A stretch of DNA of 64,000 nucleotides from Pontibacter actiniarum. GTDB taxonomy: Bacteria; Bacteroidota; Bacteroidia; Cytophagales; Hymenobacteraceae. The stretch spans positions 1 to 64,000 of the forward strand of contig NZ_CP021236.1 of assembly GCF_003585765.1 (NCBI RefSeq), read 5' to 3'. The position numbers and the translations under genes were made by a program. Under the pieces are notes generated by a model that worked only from the letters and a program-made list of their open reading frames with translations, searched no databases and was not told where the DNA came from. Of this stretch, positions 26,253-33,714 are shown piece by piece; position 1 is the stretch's first letter; each line of letters begins with the position of its first letter.

Positions 26253-27875
26253 TTACTTCCCCTTACTCACCTTCCAGAGCACACCGGTAAATGGCATGGC
26301 GTTCATGCCGTTATCGTCAAACTCTACCACACCAAAATCCACGATGTATAATGCTCCGTCTTTGCCCCACTCCATTTGCAGGGGACGTTCCAGGCCGCCT
26401 GTGCCTTTTACTGAAGCCGGCAGATTGTTCTTGTTATAGATGAAGTCTTTGGCTTCGCCGGTTTTCAGGTTTACCTGCTGCACCTTAAAGCCGGGCCAGT
26501 TATACTTTACGCCCGGTGGCGCGTTTTCTTCCTCAGGCATTCCTTTAGGTAGTTTCGGATGATACTCTTTGCCTTTGAACTCCGGCACGATGGTACCGAA
26601 CTCTGCCACCAGTATGTCCTGCTCCGGCACGCCGAAAGCGCTGTTGCCGAACACCATGCCCTGGGCCGCGCTGTGCACCGGCAGCAGCGCAACAGGCTGG
26701 CGCGGTTTGTCTTTGCCCTTCAGCAGCTTGCGATGTGTCTCCTCGGTCAGCACAAAATCCCAGATCTTACCTTTCCCGCTGAAACGTTCGTCTGTGATCG
26801 GGATGCCGCTGAAAAAATCGGGCCAGCCGTACCACTCGCCTTGCACGATCTCATACACCGGCTCATAGTCGAAATATAAACCGCGCGGCGGCATGGGGTT
26901 GGCGCTGTTCATGGTGGTGATGAGTTTGCCATCCGGGGAGAAGCGGTAGCCGAAGCTGGAGCGCAGGCCCCAGGCAATGCGCTTGATATTTTTGCCGTCC
27001 AGGTCGCAGCTGAAAAAGGCGCCGTTGCAGATCTCCTGCCCTTTTATCACCTGCCCCGCCTTTGTCTTTTCACCAAGCTTCACGTACACGCCTGTCTCCA
27101 TCGAGTCCGCATCCACGATGGTCATTTTATCGGTAGGCACCCAGAAGTTTTTGCCTGTCAGGGTGATGTCTTCGCCGGGGATTTCCTTCGCCTCAGGTTT
27201 GTTAAAGGTATCAATCACATTCACCCAATGCTTTTCCTGCACGCCAGTATTGCCTTGTGTAGACAGGAAGAAATACATCTTGCCGTCATTGAAAATGGGT
27301 TTAGCATTCAGGAACTCGCCCCAGGAAGGCAGGCCGCTGATGATGGTCTTGAATTCGCCACTCTCCAGGTCATAAGTGGAGTAACGTGTGCGGTGGGAGA
27401 TGTATAGCTTGCCGTCGTGGTAGGTTACGCCGGTCAGCGGCGGTATCAGGCCCTCTTCCATGTCTTCGGAAGAATCCTTGCTTTTGATGATGTTCATGGG
27501 CACTACCTTGTCGTAGAGCACTTTGGTGGTACCGTCGGGAAGCAGCTGGAGTATGCGCGCCTCCGGTGCCCGATCTGGTTTGGTGCCGTAGGTATGACCG
27601 CCTGCCTCGGCGATATAGGTGTTGCCCTTGTCGTCGAAGGTTACGTCCACGGGGTAGCTCAGGCCTTCGGCAACTGCTTCTATCTTCATACCTGCTGGCA
27701 AAACAATGGCCGACGGGTCTATCTTTCTCCGGCTTTCCTGGTGTACCTCCTGCACCGCCTCCTCTTCCTCGTCGCCGCGTGTATCATCTTTGCCCGAACA
27801 GGAGAAAAGCAGCATAGCAGGCAGCGCCAATACGTAGAACAGATACTTTAAACCGGAAACCTCACTTTTTTTCAT
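26253..27875 (-). CDS. Beta-propeller lipoprotein related to sugar/sorbosone dehydrogenases
   Basis: The frame is open to 27911; the ATG at 27875 precedes a clear lipoprotein signal (FYVLALPAMLLFSC) and gives 540 residues. After a Glu-rich linker comes a propeller with NHL/GSDH-like blades: LSYPVDVTFDDKGNTYIAEA, GVTYHDGKLYISH, then RIAWGLRSSFGYRFSPDGKL and GKDGALYIVDFG near the end. This is the pattern of PQQ-type glucose/sorbosone dehydrogenases and their non-catalytic relatives. I cannot show that the cofactor ligands are present. It is followed by the MITE-like element, whose right end lies 8 bp from the stop. The next upstream gene encodes another protein of the same kind. Confidence 0.75.
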   Translation of the reverse strand: MKKSEVSGLKYLFYVLALPAMLLFSCSGKDDTRGDEEEEAVQEVHQESRRKIDPSAIVLPAGMKIEAVAEGLSYPVDVTFDDKGNTYIAEAGGHTYGTKPDRAPEARILQLLPDGTTKVLYDKVVPMNIIKSKDSSEDMEEGLIPPLTGVTYHDGKLYISHRTRYSTYDLESGEFKTIISGLPSWGEFLNAKPIFNDGKMYFFLSTQGNTGVQEKHWVNVIDTFNKPEAKEIPGEDITLTGKNFWVPTDKMTIVDADSMETGVYVKLGEKTKAGQVIKGQEICNGAFFSCDLDGKNIKRIAWGLRSSFGYRFSPDGKLITTMNSANPMPPRGLYFDYEPVYEIVQGEWYGWPDFFSGIPITDERFSGKGKIWDFVLTEETHRKLLKGKDKPRQPVALLPVHSAAQGMVFGNSAFGVPEQDILVAEFGTIVPEFKGKEYHPKLPKGMPEEENAPPGVKYNWPGFKVQQVNLKTGEAKDFIYNKNNLPASVKGTGGLERPLQMEWGKDGALYIVDFGVVEFDDNGMNAMPFTGVLWKVSKGK

Positions 27876-28031
27876 CTGATATACTTTTGTGTTTTTCGAC
27901 TCACAAAACACCTCTCACACGCTTGGGCGCAAGTTCTTTTTGCACCAGTACCACAATGTTCAAAGGTATACTTCACATATATGACCAATGTTACATACAT
28001 TCATGTGTTGTGCGCAGCATGCGCTTCATGG

Positions 28032-29390
28032 CTACTCCAGGCGGTATACTTTACCCGTTTTCCCGGTAGGTCCTTCTTCATCAGTACTTAGTAAGTAGAC
28101 CTCGCCCTTGTTGTCCTGGCCGAAGCTTAAGAGGTAATGCCCGAAAGCATTATTAGGCCTGTCTTTGAAGTATAATTTTCTGTACTGCCACGGACCTGTT
28201 TCTCCTGATACTTGTGCTGCGAAAACAGCACCGTCAGGCTTTTCGTGGTGTTGCGTCCAGACGCCGAACAGGTAGTTGCCGTCAAGCCCTTCGTAGTTCT
28301 CGCCCCGGTACACGTAGCCGCCAATACACACAATACCCAAGCCCTCCTGCGGAAAACTCATGGTGTTCTTGAACTCTATGACGGGATCTATGAACTTGTT
28401 GCCCAAACTGTCTTCCTCAGGGCAGCTTGCCAACGGCTCCTTGTTGTTGGCTGCGTTAAAGCAGGAGGTGCCTTCCTTCACGTTCCAGCCGTAGTTGCCT
28501 CCTCTTTTGATCACGTCTATTTCCTCAAACAGCACCTGCCCCGCATCTCCGGCTATCAGCATGCCCGTTTCGCTGTCGATGGAAAAGCGGTAGGGGTTTC
28601 GCAGGCCGTAGGCGTAAGTTTCTTTCATGCCTTTGTTGCCGTCGGCAAAGGGGTTATCGGAAGGGATGCCGTAAGGAGAGCCGCTGTTCACGTCGATGCG
28701 CAGGATGCTGCCCAACAGGTTCTGCTTCACGTCCTGCCCGTTACCGCCTTCGTTTTTCTTATACCAGTCCGCTACGTGGCCCGTGCCGATGTCGTTTTTG
28801 TTGCCCCCGTCGCCCAGGCTGACGTATAGGTATCCGTCCGGGCCGAACATTAGGGTACCCGCGTTGTGGTTATCGTATGGTTGATCCACGTACATGACCA
28901 CTTTTTCGGAGGCTGGGTCGGCTTTTTCGCGGTTGTTTCCTGTTGCCATGTATTCTGCCACCACGCTGGTATGATCGAAGCCGTTGGGAGCCGTCCTGCG
29001 CAGGGGAGCACTGTAGTACACAAAGAACCTTCCGTTGCTGTTAAACTCCGGGTGAAAGGCCAAGCCCAGCAGCCCCCGTTCTTCATGCTCGTCCTTTAGA
29101 TCGATGATCTTATTTTTCAGATCCAGAAATGGCTCCGGTTGTAGCTGTCCGTCTTTCACCACTCTTATCACACCTACCTGGTCTACCACAAAAAGCCGCT
29201 CGTCGTTAGGTGGTTGCGTCAGGAACACCGGGGAGACCAGATCAGCGGCAATCATTTGGAGGCTTACCGAGTCCAAAGGTTGTGCTTCCCGTGAAGCCGT
29301 TGCATCTGCGACGTCAGAAGAGGGTGTTGAAGTACAAGCGTAAATCAGCAATAGTGGAAGTGTTAAGACAAACAAGTACAGCTTTTTCAT
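28032..29390 (-). CDS. PQQ-dependent sugar dehydrogenase (glucose/sorbosone dehydrogenase family) lipoprotein
   Basis: This 452-residue protein starts with a lipoprotein signal (LFVLTLPLLLIYAC, Cys at about 19). The six-bladed propeller shows the GSDH hallmarks: DERLFVVDQVG, ERGLLGLAFHPEF, DNHNAGTLMFGPDGYLYVSLGDGG, the GSILRIDV strand, ETYAYGLRNPYRFS and GDAGQVLFEEID. His in the DNHN segment and the Arg of LRNPYR match PQQ-contact positions in soluble glucose dehydrogenase. It would oxidise sugars in the periplasm and pass electrons to the respiratory chain or a cytochrome. No PQQ biosynthesis gene lies in the window. Confidence 0.87.
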   Translation of the reverse strand: MKKLYLFVLTLPLLLIYACTSTPSSDVADATASREAQPLDSVSLQMIAADLVSPVFLTQPPNDERLFVVDQVGVIRVVKDGQLQPEPFLDLKNKIIDLKDEHEERGLLGLAFHPEFNSNGRFFVYYSAPLRRTAPNGFDHTSVVAEYMATGNNREKADPASEKVVMYVDQPYDNHNAGTLMFGPDGYLYVSLGDGGNKNDIGTGHVADWYKKNEGGNGQDVKQNLLGSILRIDVNSGSPYGIPSDNPFADGNKGMKETYAYGLRNPYRFSIDSETGMLIAGDAGQVLFEEIDVIKRGGNYGWNVKEGTSCFNAANNKEPLASCPEEDSLGNKFIDPVIEFKNTMSFPQEGLGIVCIGGYVYRGENYEGLDGNYLFGVWTQHHEKPDGAVFAAQVSGETGPWQYRKLYFKDRPNNAFGHYLLSFGQDNKGEVYLLSTDEEGPTGKTGKVYRLE

Positions 29391-29524
29391 AGTTTTAGAT
29401 ATTGATTGGTCTTCATTTACAAACGGTAATCAGGTGCAGTCGCTTTTATGCTGCGCCTGCTGCCATCAAGACTGTTTTTAATTTATTTTATTCCCACGCC
29501 CACACTTTATTTTTTGTGTTAGGC

Positions 29525-29764
29525 TCACAAATCTCCGCCACTAATGCCCATTACACGTATAATTTCAGCCTTATACCCGGCCTCTTCTACTGCGCTCTCA
29601 ACTACCTGAGGGTCTAGCCCCGTGCCTGACACGCTCAGCACCTTGTCTGCGCTTTCCGTGTCGAGGCTCCACTTGCTTATCCTTTCTTCTTTATCTAAAT
29701 GTGGTGCCACTTTCGACAAGGCTTCCTCATCCACGACGTTTGTCTTAAACTTTATTATTTCCAT
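29525..29764 (-). CDS. HMA-like small protein lacking the CxxC metal site
   Basis: This 79-residue protein has the beta-alpha-beta-beta-alpha-beta pattern of heavy-metal-associated domains: EIIKFKTNVVDEEAL, then the SKWSLDTESADKVLSVSG strand pair and a VVESAVEEAGYKAEII end. There is no Cys at all, so it cannot bind copper by the usual CxxC. It may be a structural or degenerate chaperone-like protein. It lies 47 bp from the DsbA-like gene on the same strand. Confidence 0.7.
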   Translation of the reverse strand: MEIIKFKTNVVDEEALSKVAPHLDKEERISKWSLDTESADKVLSVSGTGLDPQVVESAVEEAGYKAEIIRVMGISGGDL

Positions 29765-29811
29765 ATCAGTTAGGGTTTTCCATTTGCTGTAAAACTGTTT
29801 ATAACAGTCGG

Positions 29812-30618
29812 TTAGGGTACATGCTGATGCTGTGCAGGTTTCAGGGCCTCCTCCACTTCTCTTTCTGTGGCACCGCTCCAGTACCTCCTGTACTCCGTTT
29901 CATCGGGGGTATGAGATACAGGCTGCAGTTCTGGTGCCACCCGATGTAAAGCCTCCTCCAATGCCTCGTATGGCCGGTACCCCACAATCAGGATGCCTTC
30001 GTCTGTTCCCTCCCGCTTCATGGTAATGGCCGGAAAGCGGCTGATGCCATGCAGGCGCACTTTTTGTAAATCTACTTCAAAAGCTTCTCTGGCAGTTTTG
30101 CTGCCCATGTCTTGCTGAAGCCTGTTTACATCCATTAAGCCCTGGTGTTCTTTGCCAAGCTTCTCCCCCACCTGTTGCAGCACTTTCCAGTCAGAAATAT
30201 CTTTGCCGTGCAACATTACAGCCTCGCGCACCCTGCGCAGGTAGGCCTCTGCCGCCACCGCCGACTGCAACTCGGCCGCCTTTACGGCAATGCAGGCAGG
30301 GTAAGAAGACTTTGGCGGATTTTCGTACCACACCCGCTCTTTTACCGGCATCCCGGATTTATACTTCGCCTCCAGCCATAAAGGCCCCATCTGCAGTGGC
30401 CGGCTTACCGAGTTCATAGGGTCGCGGTAGCTGTCCCAATTAGGAATAAGGCCACCCATGCGGTAGCGCCACCTGATGCGGCCCCTGTACTCGAAGCGCA
30501 GCCGTCGCCACTGCGGCTCCATGGCCCAGATCCAACAGCAAAGAGGGTCGGTGTAGTACTCTACCTCCACCGACCCCGCCTCTTTTTTATGTTTTAGATT
30601 ATTCTCGATTTCTGTCAT
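29812..30618 (-). CDS. DsbA-family thioredoxin-fold protein with an altered active site
   Basis: This 268-residue protein has a thioredoxin strand then DPLCCWIW (24-31), a long helical insertion (about 65-180), and GISRFPAITM with the cis-proline loop (about 194-203). This matches the DsbA/FrnE/SpxH-like group, whose usual site is DPLCxWC. Here Cys27 is kept but the second Cys of CxxC is Ile30, while Cys28 is extra, so a normal dithiol exchange is unlikely. There is no signal peptide, so it acts in the cytoplasm. It lies 21 bp after the Mn catalase gene, which suggests oxidative-stress co-expression. Confidence 0.85.
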   Translation of the reverse strand: MTEIENNLKHKKEAGSVEVEYYTDPLCCWIWAMEPQWRRLRFEYRGRIRWRYRMGGLIPNWDSYRDPMNSVSRPLQMGPLWLEAKYKSGMPVKERVWYENPPKSSYPACIAVKAAELQSAVAAEAYLRRVREAVMLHGKDISDWKVLQQVGEKLGKEHQGLMDVNRLQQDMGSKTAREAFEVDLQKVRLHGISRFPAITMKREGTDEGILIVGYRPYEALEEALHRVAPELQPVSHTPDETEYRRYWSGATEREVEEALKPAQHQHVP

Positions 30619-30639
30619 GCTACTTCATACAGTACCCTT

Positions 30640-31584
30640 TTACTGGCCGTTCTGAGGGTACTCGCACCATTGGTTTTCACCGCTTGGTACGGCTTTCTTA
30701 ACCTGTTGGCTGCGTTCTTTGCTCATTTCCTTGTCTTTCTTCTCCACGCTCTCCTGGGTACGGTCTGTTCCTCTTGGGCCGTGGTCCACCATGCCATTAG
30801 ACTCTACCACGTGTTTGAAGGGGTCTTCCACGTACTGCCAGGTCTCACCTAAACCAGGACTCTTGCCCTCGTTCCAGGGTCCTTTGGCGTCGGCACCGTT
30901 GCTTAGGTTGAAGTAGCTGTTGCTGTAGCGCGGGTCGCCCTGCAGCACCCCTGGCGGGAAGTTTGGCTGTATAGTGCTTAGGGCAGCCTCAAACATTTGG
31001 TGGTGGGCCACCTCGCGCGTCATCAGGAAGTTTAGCGTTTCTTTTACGTATGGGTCGTCGGTAAACTGCATCAGGTACTCATACACAATCTTGGCCCGAG
31101 ACTCCGCCGCAATGTTAGAGCGCAGATCCACGGTAGGGTCTCCGTTTGCATTAACGTAAGTGCCTGACCACGGCACGCCCTGGCTGTTGGTTACCGTAGG
31201 TCCGCCGCCACTCAGCACCAGGAGTTGCGGGTTCATCATGGCGCTATGAATGAAGCTCTCCTTCTTATCTTTGCCGTCCAGCAGCTGCATGATCTCTGCC
31301 TTGTCTGCGGCATCCTTCAACTCTCCGTTGATGGGGCCAAGCAACATCTGGATGGTGGCGCCCACAATCTCGAGGTGACTGAACTCCTCAGTGGCAATGT
31401 CCATCAGCATGTCATACTTATCGGGGTGGGGCTGTCGCATGGCAAAAGCCTGCGTGAAGTACTGCATCGCTGCGGCCAGCTCGCCGTTAGGCCCCCCAAA
31501 CTGCTCCAACAGCAGACTGGCGAAGGCGGGGTCCGGCTTAGAGACGCGTGCGTTAAACTGTAGCTCTTTTACGTGATAAAACAT
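30640..31584 (-). CDS. Manganese catalase
   Basis: This 314-residue protein is a di-manganese catalase that would turn hydrogen peroxide into water and oxygen in the cytoplasm. The four-helix bundle ligands are visible: Glu35 (GELAAAMQYFTQ), Glu67 and His70 (TEEFSHLE), a Glu in ESRAKIVYEYL and a His in REVAHHQMFEAAL. The conserved segment NPQLLVLSGGGPTVTNSQG lies between. A polar Lys/Glu-rich tail (about 280-314) is typical of the family. It is the first gene of a minus-strand unit with the DsbA-like and HMA-like genes. Confidence 0.95.
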   Translation of the reverse strand: MFYHVKELQFNARVSKPDPAFASLLLEQFGGPNGELAAAMQYFTQAFAMRQPHPDKYDMLMDIATEEFSHLEIVGATIQMLLGPINGELKDAADKAEIMQLLDGKDKKESFIHSAMMNPQLLVLSGGGPTVTNSQGVPWSGTYVNANGDPTVDLRSNIAAESRAKIVYEYLMQFTDDPYVKETLNFLMTREVAHHQMFEAALSTIQPNFPPGVLQGDPRYSNSYFNLSNGADAKGPWNEGKSPGLGETWQYVEDPFKHVVESNGMVDHGPRGTDRTQESVEKKDKEMSKERSQQVKKAVPSGENQWCEYPQNGQ

Positions 31585-31909
31585 TTGTTTTCATTTTAGT
31601 GGTTAAACAATAGCGGTAGTTAAGTTCTATAAACGGGTTGCAGCTTAAAAAGGGTTACTGGCCCCGCAGCATCAACCGAGTGCACAGCACCAGTTGCACC
31701 TTTGCTGTTCCTGTTTTACAAGTCGTTTCAGATTACGGTTTTATATATTACTGAACTGCTTTTATATATTTTATGCAAAAAAATGGGTGAGCTCCTGCAA
31801 AAGCGGTGATAGGCACTTGCGCTATAGTGCTATTTTTATCGTGCGTTTATCTCCCGAAACCTTGCTATCTTTACCTCTTTGTAGCTAACCCAGAAACCAC
31901 CCTTACCCG
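31585..31909. promoter_or_regulatory. Divergent control region of the Mn catalase and mod genes
   Basis: These 325 bp separate genes read in opposite directions, so both promoters lie here. A TATCTTTA at 31866-31873, about 37 bp before the mod ATG, is a candidate -7 element. I see no gene and no strong palindrome. Confidence 0.4.
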
Positions 31910-33493
31910 ATGCCTACGCTCCACTGGATTGGAAAAGAAAAAGTAGTGAACCACCACCGCGACGTGCCCTTCAGGGTGCTGGAGCCTGCCTATACTTTCA
32001 TCACCGAACAGCAAACTGCACCCGCCGCAGCCGCAAACAAGATCATACACGGTGATAACCTGGAGGCGCTAAAGGCGCTGCTGCCGGAGTATGAGGGCAA
32101 GGTGAAGTGCATTTACATCGACCCGCCTTATAATACCGGCAACGAGAGCTGGGTGTACAACGACAATGTAAACGACCCTAAGATACAGCGGTGGCTGCAG
32201 CAGGTGGTGGGCAAAGAAGGCGAGGACCTGACCCGCCATGACAAATGGCTCTGTATGATGTACCCGCGCCTGAAGCTGCTGCACAAGTTGCTGGCTAGTG
32301 ATGGTGCCATTTTCATCTCCATTGATGATAATGCACAAGGTTTTCTAAGACCTCTAGTGGACGAAGTGTTTGGCGTTGGCAACTTCGTTACTAACATCAT
32401 ATGGGAGAAAGCGGACTCCCCCCGCAATTCGGCTCGGCAGTTCTCTACTGACCATGATTATATCATGGTTTATTCTAAAAATACTGATTGGGTACCTAAC
32501 AGACTTCCAAGGGATGAAGCCTCTAACTCCATTTATTCTAACCCAGACAAAGACCCAAGGGGCCCTTGGCTGCCAGGTGACCCGTATGCTAACAAACCTT
32601 ACTCTAAGGGCTTGTATACCATTGAGGGACCGACTGGTAGGTCTTTTTCTCCTCCGCAGGGAAGGTTCTGGCGTATCTCGGAAGAGAAGTTGCGAGACTT
32701 AGACAAAGACGGTAGGATATGGTGGGGACCAAACGGAAGCGCTAGACCAAGTATAAAGCGTTACCTGTCTGAAGTTTCAGACCTTGTGCCGCGTACTTTG
32801 TGGAAGAAAGATGAGGTAGGAAGCAACAGAACTTCAAAGAATGAAATTAATCTTCTCTTTCCTGAGTCAGCTTCATTTGATACTCCTAAGCCTAGCCTGT
32901 TGATAGAACGGATTCTAAGGCTTGCTACCGACAAAGAATCTATCATCCTTGACAGCTTCGCGGGCTCCGGCACCACCGCCCATGCCGTGCTGAACCTGAA
33001 CAAGGAGGATGGCGGGAACCGCAGGTTTATACTGGTGGAGATGGAAGACTATGCCGAAGGTATAACCGCCGAGCGCGTGAAGCGTGTAATGCAGGGTTAT
33101 GGCGAAGGCAGTAAAGCAGTAGCAGGCACAGGCGGCGACTTTACCTATTATACATTAGGCCCGTGCTTGTTTGATGAGGAGAACAACCTGAACGAGGCGG
33201 TAGGGCTGGAGCGCATGCGGCAATACATCTGGTATTCCGAAACCCGCAGCCCCTACCCTGCCCCTGTCGCTGGCTCCGATACATACTTTTTGGGCAGCCT
33301 GCACCACACCGCCTACTATTTTGTGTACGAGCCCAACCAGATCACCAACCTGGACTATGACTTCCTGGCCACCGTCACGCACAAGGCAGAGCAGTATGTG
33401 ATGTATGCCGATAACTGCCTGCTGCCCAAAGAGCTGTTGCAGAAGTATAACATCGTTTTCAAAAAGATACCGAGAGATATTTCAAGGTTTTAA
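31910..33493 (+). CDS. mod: Type III restriction-modification methyltransferase (Mod)
   Basis: This 527-residue DNA methyltransferase carries DPPY (71-74, within CIYIDPPYNTG) and the S-adenosylmethionine site FAGSGTTAHAV (about 350-360). The order DPPY first and FxGxG later defines the beta group of type III Mod proteins, which make N6-methyladenine. The target-recognition part lies between (about 150-320). The base composition of this central part (32.4-32.95 kb, AT-richer) differs from the flanks, as expected for a swapped recognition domain. The Res gene follows after 222 bp with a small ORF between. The recognition site cannot be read from sequence. Confidence 0.92.
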   Translation: MPTLHWIGKEKVVNHHRDVPFRVLEPAYTFITEQQTAPAAAANKIIHGDNLEALKALLPEYEGKVKCIYIDPPYNTGNESWVYNDNVNDPKIQRWLQQVVGKEGEDLTRHDKWLCMMYPRLKLLHKLLASDGAIFISIDDNAQGFLRPLVDEVFGVGNFVTNIIWEKADSPRNSARQFSTDHDYIMVYSKNTDWVPNRLPRDEASNSIYSNPDKDPRGPWLPGDPYANKPYSKGLYTIEGPTGRSFSPPQGRFWRISEEKLRDLDKDGRIWWGPNGSARPSIKRYLSEVSDLVPRTLWKKDEVGSNRTSKNEINLLFPESASFDTPKPSLLIERILRLATDKESIILDSFAGSGTTAHAVLNLNKEDGGNRRFILVEMEDYAEGITAERVKRVMQGYGEGSKAVAGTGGDFTYYTLGPCLFDEENNLNEAVGLERMRQYIWYSETRSPYPAPVAGSDTYFLGSLHHTAYYFVYEPNQITNLDYDFLATVTHKAEQYVMYADNCLLPKELLQKYNIVFKKIPRDISRF

Positions 33494-33496
33494 GAT

Positions 33497-33664
33497 ATGC
33501 CAGCACAGCAAAACCCGCCGGAATCAACTATCTTCTTCTATACTACCCCCGATCATCGGATAAGGAGGGTGTACACTTTCTGGATAGACCGGCAACTATT
33601 AGAAAAATTTGAACAGATCAGTATGAGGAAGTCGCCAGGTAAGCCGATTCCGACAAAAAAGTAG
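33497..33664 (+). CDS. Small ORF (55 residues) between mod and res
   Basis: An ATG 3 bp after the mod stop opens a 55-codon frame ending at TAG 33662-33664. The product is basic (about 12 Lys/Arg) and contains STIFFYTTPDHRIRRVYTFW. The tight spacing to mod suggests translation as part of the operon. It resembles nothing I can name. It could be a regulatory peptide or a remnant. Confidence 0.4.
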   Translation: MPAQQNPPESTIFFYTTPDHRIRRVYTFWIDRQLLEKFEQISMRKSPGKPIPTKK

Positions 33665-33714
33665 AAAAGCTAAACGCCAGTTCTAAAAAAACCAACAGAC
33701 GAACGGGAGCCTAA

